Below, piece after piece: positions 35,444-43,491 of a stretch of 64,000 bases of DNA. Under the pieces are notes generated by a model. The model did no database searches, was not told the DNA's origin, and was given only the letters and a program-made list of their open reading frames with translations. Source of the DNA: Leisingera aquaemixtae (GTDB lineage Bacteria; Pseudomonadota; Alphaproteobacteria; Rhodobacterales; Rhodobacteraceae); the NCBI RefSeq assembly GCF_001458395.1, contig NZ_CYSR01000031.1:290773-354772 (forward strand), given 5' to 3'. Position 1 is the first letter of the stretch. The number at the start of each line of letters is the position of its first letter. Both the position numbers and the translations under genes were made by a program.

Positions 35444-36148
35444 TTAGGCCCAGTCCACATCGCCCAGAAAAATGTAACCCGCGCCATAAATCGTCTTGAT
35501 CAGCCGCGGGTTCTTGGGATCCTCGCGCAGCTTGGTGCGCAGGCGCGAAATCCGAACATCCATCGCCCGGTCGAAACTTTCGCCGGCAGCACCGCCAAGC
35601 GCCTCCTGCATCTGGGCGCGGGAGATCAGCCGCTTTGGGCTATCCAAAAACAGCCGCAAGACCTCGCCTTCCGCGTGGGAGAAGGGGGTCTCGGCGCCGG
35701 TGTCATCTTCCAGCATGTAGCGGTCAAAATGGGCGGTCCAGCCGGAAAACCGGGCGGTTTCGCTGGCGGGCGCCGCTGTGCGGGGGCCGCTGCGCAGGCG
35801 GGCGCGGACCCGGGCCACGACCTCGGCCGGATCGAACGGTTTGGTGATATAGTCATCCGCCCCAAGCTCCAGCCCTGTTACCCGGTCCTGCACCTGGGCG
35901 CGGCCGGAGATGATGATGACCGCCGCCCCTTGTTCCAGCGCCAGCCTGTGCACCAGCGCCAGCCCGTCCGTGTCGGGCAGCGACAGATCCACCAGGCAGA
36001 CGTCCGGTGTCACCCTGTTCAGCGCCGCCTCGAACTCGCGCGCGCGGGCGAAGCTTTGGGTCCGGAATCCCGCATCCTCCAGCGTTTCGGTCAGGATCCG
36101 GCGGATTTCCGGCTCGTCATCCAGGATAGTGACCAGGGGGGATGTCAT
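35444..36148 (-). CDS. OmpR-family response regulator
   Basis: A 234-aa protein. The receiver domain (1-120) has the acidic pocket DDE, the phosphoacceptor D54 in CLVDLSLPD and the lysine in YITKPFDP. A C-terminal winged helix (about 140-232) contains SHAEGEVLRLFLDSPKRLIS and DVRISRLRTKLREDP, ending in the KTIYGAGYIF element. Its ATG overlaps the stop of the kinase gene (ATGA, 36145-36148), so kinase and regulator are made together. Target genes are unknown. Confidence 0.94.
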   Translation of the reverse strand: MTSPLVTILDDEPEIRRILTETLEDAGFRTQSFARAREFEAALNRVTPDVCLVDLSLPDTDGLALVHRLALEQGAAVIIISGRAQVQDRVTGLELGADDYITKPFDPAEVVARVRARLRSGPRTAAPASETARFSGWTAHFDRYMLEDDTGAETPFSHAEGEVLRLFLDSPKRLISRAQMQEALGGAAGESFDRAMDVRISRLRTKLREDPKNPRLIKTIYGAGYIFLGDVDWA

Positions 36149-38046
36149 GCGGCGGGCTCCGGTGCGATCAATTCGGACAACTGGTGGGTGGTGAAAGGTT
36201 TGCGCAAAACCGGCCCGCATTTCAATGCCTTGCGGAACAATGGGTCGCTGACCGGCAATGAAGTCATCAGAATGCAGGGCAGGCCGGAGCCGTCGAGCCT
36301 GGAGGCCAGGTCGATGCCGGTCGCGGAGCCTTCCAGCTTGATGTCAGACAGCACCAGCGCGATGTCCGGCAGGTCGGCGGTCAGTGCGCTGGCCTCATCA
36401 ACGCTGGCGGCTTCTATCACCGAATAGCCAAGGTCGATCAGCATGTCGCGGAAGGCGGTGCGCAGTTCCTCGCTGTCCTCAACCAAGAGCGCCATGCCGC
36501 CTTTGGCGTCGGGGGCCTGGCGGTAGGGCAGCCGCAGGGTGACTGAAGCGCCGGTCAGAGTGTTGCCCAGCCGCATGTCGCCGCCCGCAAGCTTGGCCAT
36601 GTCGTAAACCATCGGCAGGCCCAGGCCGGAGCCTTCGCTGCCCTTGGTGGTGAAGAACGGGTTCAGGGCCTTCTCCAGCGCCTCAGAAGAGAAACCTGGG
36701 CCGGTATCGGTGACGGTGATCTCCACCCAAGTGTGCCCGACCGCGTGGGCGCTGACGGTGATCTGGCCGGATGTGCCGCAGGCATCGCGGGCATTCAGGA
36801 TCAGATTGAGCAGCGCATCCTGCAGTTTGCCGCTGTCCAGCAGCAGCACCTGATCCGGCATATTGTCGAGAATGCTGAGCCCCACGCCTTGCGGCAGCGA
36901 CGGGGAGGCGAGGATTTTCAGCTCCCCCAACAGCTCATGCATATTGGTGGCCTGAGGCCGCAGGGCGCGCTGGCCGGTCATCTCGGCAATACGGTTCAGC
37001 AGCCGTCCGCCGCGCCGCGCAGCAGACAGCGTGCCTTGGACCATTTCCGCGGCTTCGCCGTCCAGGCCGATTTTTTCCAGCTTGCCCTGCATGCCCAGAA
37101 TGATGGTCAGGAGGTTGGAGAAATCATGCGCCAGGCCGCTGGTCATCTGCGCCGCCATCTCGCGGCGGCGGGCCTGCTGCAGGGCAACACGGGCCTGGGT
37201 TTCCTCGGTCACGTCCATCGACAGGATGTAGACGCCGCCCTGCTGATCCGGTGTGAAGGCTACCCGAATGCGGCGGCTGCTGTGGCTTTCGGTGAATTCG
37301 AACACTGGGCTGCCGCCTTTGTAGGCGGCCAGCAGATGCGGCTCAATCCGTTCAAAGGCGTCAGGCCCAAGCGCGTCCGAGATGTGCATGCCCAGAATAT
37401 CCGAGGGGCGGCTGGGAAAGACTGAACTGAGGCGGCGGTTGGTGTAAGTGTAATAGCCGTCCGCATCCACATGGGCGATATGGGCGGGCATCATCTCGGT
37501 GGTCAGCCGGGTGCGGCCCTCGATCTCGGTCAGCTGCCGCTTGGCCTCTTCCAGCGCGGTGTTGGCAGCCTCCAGCTGGCGGTTGGCCGCAGACAGCTCC
37601 TCGGTATAGGCGATCAGCTTTTCGGACAGCTCCTCCGACCGGGCACGCAGCAGCTGCTCTGCCCGTTTGGTGCGGGTGATGTCAGTATAGACGGTGACCC
37701 ATCCGCCTTGCGGCAGCGGCGAGCCTTCGATTGAAATCATTTGCCCGTTGGGGCGCTCACGCTCCAAGTAGTGAGCCACGAAGTTCAGCGCCTGCTCGAC
37801 CCGGGTCCGCACGATCTCTTCGATATCTGTTTCCGGGGCATACTCGCCGTTTTCCGCCAGAAAGCGGATGGTGTCGGCAAAGGACGCCCCGGGCTGCGTC
37901 AGGTGGTCCGGCAGATTGAACATTTCCTGAAAGCGGCGGTTGCACACGGCCAGCCGCAAATCATTGTCATAAATCGACAGCGCCTGGGCGATCAGGTTCA
38001 GCCCGGCGGTGGTCATGGCGGCGTGCTGCTTATTTGTACGGTTCAT
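36145..38046 (-). CDS. Soluble hybrid histidine kinase with PAS domains and a C-terminal receiver
   Basis: A 633-aa protein with no membrane helix. It has PAS 1 (about 15-128, IYDNDLRLAVCNRRFQEMF), a coiled coil (130-185), PAS 2 (about 187-285, HVDADGYYTYTNRRL), a HisKA-type helix with phospho-accepting H307 in MTSGLAHDFSNLLTI, and an HATPase domain with NLILNARDA, DTGPGFS and GSGLGLPMVYDMAKL. The receiver (about 525-625) has VLSDIKLEG as acceptor. It probably senses an intracellular signal and passes phosphate to the OmpR-type regulator encoded directly downstream. The internal receiver may act as a brake or relay. The ATG at 38046 follows GGAGAG; a longer in-frame start at 38091 is less likely. 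Confidence 0.92.
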   Translation of the reverse strand: MNRTNKQHAAMTTAGLNLIAQALSIYDNDLRLAVCNRRFQEMFNLPDHLTQPGASFADTIRFLAENGEYAPETDIEEIVRTRVEQALNFVAHYLERERPNGQMISIEGSPLPQGGWVTVYTDITRTKRAEQLLRARSEELSEKLIAYTEELSAANRQLEAANTALEEAKRQLTEIEGRTRLTTEMMPAHIAHVDADGYYTYTNRRLSSVFPSRPSDILGMHISDALGPDAFERIEPHLLAAYKGGSPVFEFTESHSSRRIRVAFTPDQQGGVYILSMDVTEETQARVALQQARRREMAAQMTSGLAHDFSNLLTIILGMQGKLEKIGLDGEAAEMVQGTLSAARRGGRLLNRIAEMTGQRALRPQATNMHELLGELKILASPSLPQGVGLSILDNMPDQVLLLDSGKLQDALLNLILNARDACGTSGQITVSAHAVGHTWVEITVTDTGPGFSSEALEKALNPFFTTKGSEGSGLGLPMVYDMAKLAGGDMRLGNTLTGASVTLRLPYRQAPDAKGGMALLVEDSEELRTAFRDMLIDLGYSVIEAASVDEASALTADLPDIALVLSDIKLEGSATGIDLASRLDGSGLPCILMTSLPVSDPLFRKALKCGPVLRKPFTTHQLSELIAPEPAA

Positions 38047-38482
38047 GGCTCTCCCCGGCCCATGGCTAACACCGCTGTCGAACAGGGGCAAATTGCCATT
38101 CAGCCGCGGCGGATAAACTGTGCCGCCCCGGCAGGCCAGAACCGCCTTCTGATTGCCGGATGCCAGCTACGGCTGCCGTCCCCGCAGAGCCGCATTTCAG
38201 AAAGAATCTCCGGGAAATCGATTCGGCCTGTGCCCGGACCGTGCGCATTCCGCGCAGTTTCCGCCGCGGCAGCCGCGTGGCGGGAAGGATTCCCCGCGAT
38301 AGGCGCCGGGATGCCTTGCGTAACAAGCTGTAAAACAAGAGGAAGACGCCTGTTACAATTCGTAAGATTTAGGAAAACTTCAGGAAAAAGTTGACGGGCT
38401 AACCTGCGGCTGTCCCTAATCGGGGCCAGAACCGCGGACGGCGGTCAGTCCGGCAGCAACGCCGGAAAGGGAGGAAAAAAAG
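38047..38482. promoter_or_regulatory. Divergent control region between the kinase and acyl-CoA synthetase genes
   Basis: I find no convincing gene in these 436 bp. The last 140 bases become A-rich. Candidate + strand promoter elements are TTGACG (38391-38396) with CCTAAT 18 bases later (38415-38420). An imperfect palindrome TTACAATTCGTAA lies at 38352-38364. The ribosome site AAGGGAGG (38467-38474) belongs to the synthetase. These assignments are by eye and weak. Confidence 0.35.
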
Positions 38483-40456
38483 TTGGCTCAGATGCAGATG
38501 GGCGCCGAGGGGAAGCAATCCCTGCCGGCGCTGCTTCAACGCAATGCGGCGCAATTCGCAAACGCGCCGGCCTACCGGGAAAAGGAATTCGGCATTTGGC
38601 AATGCTGGACCTGGGCCGAGACGGCAAAGGAAATTGAGGCGCTGGCGCTGGGGTTGATCAACCTTGGCGTTAACGAGGGTGATTTTGTCGCCATTATCGG
38701 CCGCAACCGCCCCTATCTCTACTGGTCGATGGTCGCCGCGCAGGCGGTGGGCGCTGTGCCGGTGCCGCTCTATCAGGATGCGGTGGCCGAGGAGATGGCC
38801 TATGTGCTGGGCCATTGCGGCGCACGTTTCGTGATCGTGGGCGATCAGGAACAGGCCGACAAGGTGATCGAGATCCAGGATCAGCTGCATCAGTTCGAGC
38901 ACATGATTTACCTCGATCCGCGCGGGATGCGGAAATACGACCACACCCAGTTGCACCAGTTCAGCCATATTCAGGATCAGGGCCGGGCGGCCCGCGACGA
39001 ACTGACCGGCGAACTGGCCGCGCGCCAAAACAAGCTGAACTACGACAGCACCTGCGTGATGCTTTACACCTCAGGCACCACCGGCAAGCCCAAGGGCGTG
39101 GTGCTGTCGAACCGCAATGTGATCGAAAGCGCCAAGAACTCCGCCGAGTTCGACAAGCTGACCCAGAACGAGAACATTCTCTCTTACCTGCCGATGGCCT
39201 GGGTGGGCGATTTCATTTTCTCGGTCGGGCAGGCCTACTGGTGCGGTTTCTGCGTGAATTGCCCGGAAAGCGCCGACACCATGATGACCGACCTGCGCGA
39301 GATCGGCCCGACGTATTTCTTTGCGCCGCCGCGGGTCTTTGAGGGCCAGCTGACCAACGTCATGATCCGGATGGAGGACGCAAGCACCCTGAAGCGCAAG
39401 ATGTTCCACCATTTCCTGGCCCACGCGAAGGAAGTCGGCGGCAAGATTCTGGACGGCAAGCCCGTCGGCATGATGGACCGCCTGAAGTACGCGCTGGGCA
39501 ATGCCCTGGTCTATGGACCGCTCAAGGACACGCTGGGTTATGGCCGCATTCGCGTAGGCTACACCGCGGGGGAGGCGATCGGGCCGGAGATTTTCGATTT
39601 CTACCGCTCTCTGGGCATCAACCTGAAGCAGCTGTACGGCCAGACTGAAGCCACCGTTTTCATCACCGTGCAGCCGGATGGCGAAGTGCGTGCTGACACC
39701 GTCGGCGTTCCGGCGCCGGAGGTGGAGATCAAGATCGGCGACAACGGGGAGATCTATTACCGTTCGCCGGGCACCTTCGTGGAGTATTTCAACAATCCGG
39801 AATCCACGGCCTCAACCAAGGATGCCGAAGGCTGGGTGGCCACCGGTGATGCCGGCTTCTTCGAGGAAGGCTCTGGCCACCTGCGGATCATCGACCGCGC
39901 CAAAGATGTGGGCAAGATGGCCGACGGCAGCATGTTTGCGCCCAAGTATGTGGAAAACAAGCTGAAGTTCTACCCGGACATCCTGGAAGCGGTGCTGTTC
40001 GGCAATGGCCGCGACCGGTGTGTCGCCTTTATCAACATCGACCTGACGGCCGTGGGCAACTGGGCCGAGCGCAACAATATCGCCTACGCCTCCTACCAGG
40101 AGCTGGCGGGCCATCCGAAGGTTCTGGAAACCATCCGTTCGCATGTGACGCAGGTGAACAAATCGGTTGCGGAAGACCCGATGCTGTCGGGCTGCCAGAT
40201 CCACCGCTTTGTGGTGCTGCACAAGGAACTGGATGCCGATGACGGCGAGATGACCCGCACCCGCAAGGTGCGCCGCCGCATCGTGGAAGAGAAATTCGAT
40301 GATATCATCACCGCGCTTTACGACGGTTCGGAAAAGGTCTCGACCGTCACGGAAGTGACCTATGAGGATGGCCGCAAGGGATCCATCAAGGCGACGCTGA
40401 CCATCGTCGATGCCGAAGTGAAACCGGCAGCGGTTCACAAGGTGGCCGCGGAATGA
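38483..40456 (+). CDS. AMP-dependent long-chain acyl-CoA synthetase
   Basis: A 657-aa ligase that activates a carboxylic acid through an acyl-AMP to the CoA thioester. Motifs are the P-loop-like YTSGTTGKPKGVVLSNRNV, the A5 region LKQLYGQTE, and the A7-A8 region WVATGDAGFFE with DRAKDVGKMADG. The length and the C-terminal TRTRKVRRRIVEEKF fit the long-chain FadD15-like subgroup, but an aromatic or other bulky acid is possible. TTG is the likely start, 8 bases after GGGAGG; an ATG three codons on is the alternative. It opens the transporter-ligase cluster, and a second ligase closes it. Confidence 0.9.
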   Translation: MAQMQMGAEGKQSLPALLQRNAAQFANAPAYREKEFGIWQCWTWAETAKEIEALALGLINLGVNEGDFVAIIGRNRPYLYWSMVAAQAVGAVPVPLYQDAVAEEMAYVLGHCGARFVIVGDQEQADKVIEIQDQLHQFEHMIYLDPRGMRKYDHTQLHQFSHIQDQGRAARDELTGELAARQNKLNYDSTCVMLYTSGTTGKPKGVVLSNRNVIESAKNSAEFDKLTQNENILSYLPMAWVGDFIFSVGQAYWCGFCVNCPESADTMMTDLREIGPTYFFAPPRVFEGQLTNVMIRMEDASTLKRKMFHHFLAHAKEVGGKILDGKPVGMMDRLKYALGNALVYGPLKDTLGYGRIRVGYTAGEAIGPEIFDFYRSLGINLKQLYGQTEATVFITVQPDGEVRADTVGVPAPEVEIKIGDNGEIYYRSPGTFVEYFNNPESTASTKDAEGWVATGDAGFFEEGSGHLRIIDRAKDVGKMADGSMFAPKYVENKLKFYPDILEAVLFGNGRDRCVAFINIDLTAVGNWAERNNIAYASYQELAGHPKVLETIRSHVTQVNKSVAEDPMLSGCQIHRFVVLHKELDADDGEMTRTRKVRRRIVEEKFDDIITALYDGSEKVSTVTEVTYEDGRKGSIKATLTIVDAEVKPAAVHKVAAE

Positions 40457-40509
40457 CGCACGTATCTCCGGAAATGAAACCGCCCCGTGCCGGGCAGGCC
40501 GGAACGGTC

Positions 40510-40695
40510 TCAGATCAGGTCGGGGTTAAGCTCAGGGTGGAAGGCCGTGTTGACCACCTGCTGAATCTTGAAGGGGGAACTGAACCCGTGTGTCTGCTCA
40601 ATGATGGAGGCCAGGCTTTCGGATTGGCTGAGGCCCATCTGCTTGCATTCAAGTGCCATCTTCAGAAGGCAGGAATGCTCAAGTTCGCCGAACAT
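40510..40695 (-). CDS. Small uncharacterised protein inside the transporter-ligase cluster
   Basis: A 61-aa frame on the strand opposite to its neighbours. Its start MFGELEHSCLLKMALECKQM has an excellent ribosome site (AAGGAG, then 9 bases, then ATG). It continues GLSQSESLASIIEQTHG and ends HPELNPDLI. Composition is that of a soluble helical protein with two cysteines. The 3' end stops 53 bp from the synthetase stop, and the 5' end lies 88 bp from the divergent livG-like gene, a fitting place for a local regulator. I do not recognise the family. Confidence 0.6.
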   Translation of the reverse strand: MFGELEHSCLLKMALECKQMGLSQSESLASIIEQTHGFSSPFKIQQVVNTAFHPELNPDLI

Positions 40696-40783
40696 AACTT
40701 CGATCTCCTTGCTGCTCGTTTCCCACAAGTATCGCATGGAAATCTTAAAATTTCTATGTGGCAAAAAAATGGAGGCCGTTGTT

Positions 40784-41602
40784 ATGCTTGATAATTCCGA
40801 GAGCTACGTCACGGAAGACGGCCGCACCATCGGCGGCGTCGTGATGGAGATGAAAAACATCACCCTGCGGTTCGGCGGCGTGGTGGCGATCAAGGACATT
40901 TCCTTTGACATCCGCGAGGGCGAAATTCGCGCGATCATCGGCCCGAACGGCGCCGGCAAGTCCTCGATGCTGAACGTGATCTCCGGTTTCTATGTGCCGC
41001 AGGAAGGCGAAGTCTGGTTCCGCGGCTCCAGGCGGCCGCAGATGAGACCTTACGAGGTGGCCCGCCAGGGCATCGCCCGGACCTTCCAGAACATCGCGCT
41101 GTTTGATGGCATGAGCGTTCTGGACAACGTCATGACCGGGCGGCTCAACTACATGAAAACAGGCCTTTTTTCGCAGGCATTGTGGAAGGGTAAGGCGGAG
41201 AAGGAAGAGACCGAGAACCGCGAGATCGTGGAGCGGGTCATCGACTTTCTGGAGATCCAGCACATCCGCAAGACACCGGTGGCGCGGCTGCCCTACGGCC
41301 TGAAAAAGCGGGTTGAGCTGGCGCGCGCGCTGGCAGCGGAGCCGAAGCTGTTGCTGCTGGACGAGCCGATGGCCGGCATGAACGTCGAGGAGAAGGAGGA
41401 CATGTCCCGCTTCATCCTGGATGTGAACGATGAATTCGGCACCACCATTGCCCTGATCGAGCACGACATGGGCGTGGTGATGGACCTCAGCGACCGGGTC
41501 GTGGTGATGGATTACGGCAAAAAGATCGGTGACGGCACGCCGGATGAGGTGCGCAATAACCAGGATGTGATCGACGCCTATCTGGGGGTCAGCCATGACT
41601 GA
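40784..41602 (+). CDS. livG: ABC transporter ATP-binding protein, LivG type
   Basis: A 272-aa ATPase of the branched-chain amino acid (HAAT) class. Walker A is GPNGAGKSSML, the signature region is RLPYGLKKRVELARALA, Walker B is LLLLDEPMAGMN, and the switch histidine is in ALIEHDMGVVMDL. The LivG mark is the 30-residue insert after the Q-loop (NYMKTGLFSQALW). GGAGG lies 8 bases before the ATG at 40784; an in-frame ATG at 40769 is possible but lacks such a site. It is the first transporter gene of the cluster and powers LivH and LivM. HAAT substrates vary widely, so amino acids are not implied. Confidence 0.93.
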   Translation: MLDNSESYVTEDGRTIGGVVMEMKNITLRFGGVVAIKDISFDIREGEIRAIIGPNGAGKSSMLNVISGFYVPQEGEVWFRGSRRPQMRPYEVARQGIARTFQNIALFDGMSVLDNVMTGRLNYMKTGLFSQALWKGKAEKEETENREIVERVIDFLEIQHIRKTPVARLPYGLKKRVELARALAAEPKLLLLDEPMAGMNVEEKEDMSRFILDVNDEFGTTIALIEHDMGVVMDLSDRVVVMDYGKKIGDGTPDEVRNNQDVIDAYLGVSHD

Positions 41603-41705
41603 GCCGCAGCGCAGCAAGACCCGGCCCTGGCAGGGTGACATCCGTACACCCCCTGTGCACCCCCTGTGCACCGCCGCAGCGCAGAATTCCGAGGAGAGCC
41701 TCTAA
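41595..41705 (+). CDS. Possible 36-codon bridging frame between the livG- and livH-type genes
   Basis: An ATG inside the last codons of the livG-type gene opens a 36-aa frame (MTEPQRSKTRPWQGDIR at the start, NSEESL at the end). Its TAA overlaps the livH-type ATG (TAATG, 41703-41707). GGGGGTC stands 5 bases before the ATG, and the GAGGAG of the next gene lies inside the frame. It could couple translation across the 102-bp gap or encode a small protein. The peptide has no recognised pattern and includes an 11-bp duplication that is not a multiple of three, which speaks against an old coding sequence. Confidence 0.3.
   Translation: MTEPQRSKTRPWQGDIRTPPVHPLCTAAAQNSEESL
41647..41668. repeat. 11-bp tandem duplication CACCCCCTGTG
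   Basis: Two perfect copies of CACCCCCTGTG stand head to tail in the livG-livH gap, followed by a partial third (CACC). A slippage product is the simplest reading. Confidence 0.8.
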
Positions 41706-42691
41706 TGCCCGAACAACTTGTCTTTGCGATGGAAGTCACGCTGAACGGCCTGATGGCGGGCGTTCTCTATGCGCTGGTCGCGCTGGGGTTTGTCCTGATC
41801 TACAAGGCCTCCGGCATTTTCAACTATGCCCAGGGCGTGATGGCGCTGTTTGCGGCGATGACCCTTGTGGGGATCATGCAGGGGCAGGTGCCCTTCTCGC
41901 ATGTGATCAACGCGGTCTTTGGCGGCCATGTCACCCATTTCGGCTGGAATGTGCCCGGGGTGCTGGCGATTGCCCTGACGGTGGCAGTGATGGTGCTGCT
42001 GGCCTGGCTGGTGCAGGTGCTGGTAATGAAGCATCTGGTCGGGCAGGAGCCGATTATCCTGTTCATGGCCACCATTGGCCTGGCCTACTTCCTGGAAGGC
42101 GTGGCCGACCTGATGTGGGGCTCCGAGATCAAGACGCTGGACGTGGGTCTGCCGCAGGGCATCAACCTGTGGATCGATGAGACCACCTTCAACATGTTCG
42201 GCTACGGCTTCTTTATCGACAACTTGGATATCGTGGCGACCGTCATTGCGGCGCTGCTGGTGGCGGGCCTGGTGGCCTTCAGCCAGTACACCAAACAGGG
42301 CCGTGCGATGCGTGCTGTGGCGGATGACCACCAGGCGGCGCTGTCGGTCGGCATCTCGCTGAATTTCATCTGGGTGCTGGTCTGGTCGGTTGCAGGTTTT
42401 GTGGCGCTGGTTGCGGGCATCGTCTGGGGCACCAAGTCCGGCGTGCAGTTCTCGCTGTCGCTGATCGCGCTGAAAGCGCTGCCGGTGCTGATGCTGGGCG
42501 GCTTCACCTCGATCCCCGGCGCCATCGTGGGCGGCCTGATCATCGGTGTGGGCGAGAAACTGTTCGAGTTTGCCATCGGACCGATGGTCGGCGGCGCCAC
42601 TGAGAACTGGTTTGCCTATGTGCTGGCGCTGATCTTCCTGGTGTTCCGTCCGCAGGGCCTGTTCGGGGAGAAGATCATTGAACGGGTCTAA
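41705..42691 (+). CDS. livH: ABC transporter permease, LivH type
   Basis: A 328-aa inner-membrane permease with eight or nine helices and the LivH start LNGLMAGVLYALVALGFVLI, then NYAQGVMALFAAM. The cytoplasmic coupling loop is TKQGRAMRAVADDHQAALSVGI, and GGFTSIPGAIVGGLIIGVGE closes the protein. GAGGAG precedes the ATG at 41705. It pairs with the LivM-type permease encoded 0.8 kb on. Confidence 0.93.
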   Translation: MPEQLVFAMEVTLNGLMAGVLYALVALGFVLIYKASGIFNYAQGVMALFAAMTLVGIMQGQVPFSHVINAVFGGHVTHFGWNVPGVLAIALTVAVMVLLAWLVQVLVMKHLVGQEPIILFMATIGLAYFLEGVADLMWGSEIKTLDVGLPQGINLWIDETTFNMFGYGFFIDNLDIVATVIAALLVAGLVAFSQYTKQGRAMRAVADDHQAALSVGISLNFIWVLVWSVAGFVALVAGIVWGTKSGVQFSLSLIALKALPVLMLGGFTSIPGAIVGGLIIGVGEKLFEFAIGPMVGGATENWFAYVLALIFLVFRPQGLFGEKIIERV

Positions 42692-42718
42692 GGCTCATAT
42701 GATCTGCTCCCCGCGCGT

Positions 42719-43051
42719 TCAGCCCTCCAGCCGGCGGAAAGCGGCGATGACGATGGCGGCAAAGACGCTGGCCACCAGTGTGAAGGCGATGCTGAGATCG
42801 CCGATCACCTGCCCGGCAATGAATGTCAGCACGCCGGCGCCCAGCAGCCCGATCAGCATCAGCCCCCAGGGGCCGGGCGCGTCGCTGGACACCGCGCGCC
42901 GCTGCGGCGCGGCCTGGAACGGCGGCAGCACGGTAGCGTCCTCGACAGTTTCCAGCAGCCGGCCCTTGGCCACTGCATATTCGGATGCTGATATCCAACC
43001 CTTCTTCCGCGCGGCCTCCAGCCGCCGGATTTCCTCGAAAATCGCGGTCAT
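42719..43051 (-). CDS. Small membrane protein with a SHOCT-like N-terminal segment
   Basis: A 110-aa protein on the opposite strand between the two permease genes. Residues 1-40 (IRRLEAARKKGWISASEYAVAKGRLL) resemble the short SHOCT-type helical hairpin often attached to membrane proteins. Residues about 64-105 form two membrane helices (WGLMLIGLLGAGVLTFIAG and IAFTLVASVFAAIVIAAF). Function unknown. The ATG at 43051 is preferred; a GTG 9 bases upstream is in frame. It is divergent from another small membrane protein gene 102 bp away. Confidence 0.7.
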   Translation of the reverse strand: MTAIFEEIRRLEAARKKGWISASEYAVAKGRLLETVEDATVLPPFQAAPQRRAVSSDAPGPWGLMLIGLLGAGVLTFIAGQVIGDLSIAFTLVASVFAAIVIAAFRRLEG

Positions 43052-43153
43052 TGGTCCCACTCACTTTACCCGCGCACAAGGTGGCAAAGAGATTTGGGCG
43101 AAATGTGGCGAAGCCGGGATTTCTGAAGAAGTGGTTAACGGCAGGGCGGCGGC

Positions 43154-43417
43154 ATGAAAAAGATGATTGCCATCGTCAACGTGGTCGCCTGGGCCGGGTT
43201 CTGGGCCTTCGGCTATCTGGCGCTGACGGCGGAAAGCTACAGCGAAACCCAGGTGGTGACCGCGGCGCTGCTGGCCTCCGCCGGGCTGATCACCGGCATC
43301 ATCGCCTATCTTCGGCTGGTGCGCGGCAGCGAGCGCAGCGGCTATGCCAAACCATCGGCGCGGATGACCCGCGAACAGCGCGACGCCGCGCAAGCCCAGT
43401 GGGGGCAGGTCGAATGA
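43154..43417 (+). CDS. Small two-helix membrane protein in the transporter cluster
   Basis: An 87-aa protein with two hydrophobic segments (MIAIVNVVAWAGFWAFGYLAL and VTAALLASAGLITGIIAYL) and a polar, charged C-terminus (KPSARMTREQRDAAQAQWG). There is no known domain. It lies between the livH- and livM-type genes on the same strand, 74 bp before the latter, and could be an accessory of the transporter or an unrelated small envelope protein. Confidence 0.65.
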   Translation: MKKMIAIVNVVAWAGFWAFGYLALTAESYSETQVVTAALLASAGLITGIIAYLRLVRGSERSGYAKPSARMTREQRDAAQAQWGQVE

Positions 43418-43488
43418 GTGCCGCCGCTGAAACATTCAAGACAGACACCCGGACCGGGTCCCGTTTGCAAGAGAAAGGGAGCATCTGA
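43414..43488 (+). CDS. Possible 24-codon bridging frame before the livM-type gene
   Basis: The ATG overlaps the stop of the 87-aa gene (ATGA, 43414-43417). The frame runs 24 codons (MSAAAETFKTD at the start) and stops 3 bases before the livM-type ATG. AAAGGGAG within it is the ribosome site for the next gene. It repeats the layout of the 36-codon frame in the livG-livH gap. Coupling of translation is the likeliest purpose; a functional peptide is uncertain. Confidence 0.25.
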   Translation: MSAAAETFKTDTRTGSRLQEKGSI

Positions 43489-43491
43489 GAC

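Noticed and set aside
38066..38338. 90-codon minus-strand frame upstream of the hybrid kinase gene
   Set aside because: There is no ribosome site, it is Arg- and Ser-rich shadow-like sequence, and it lies in a likely promoter region.
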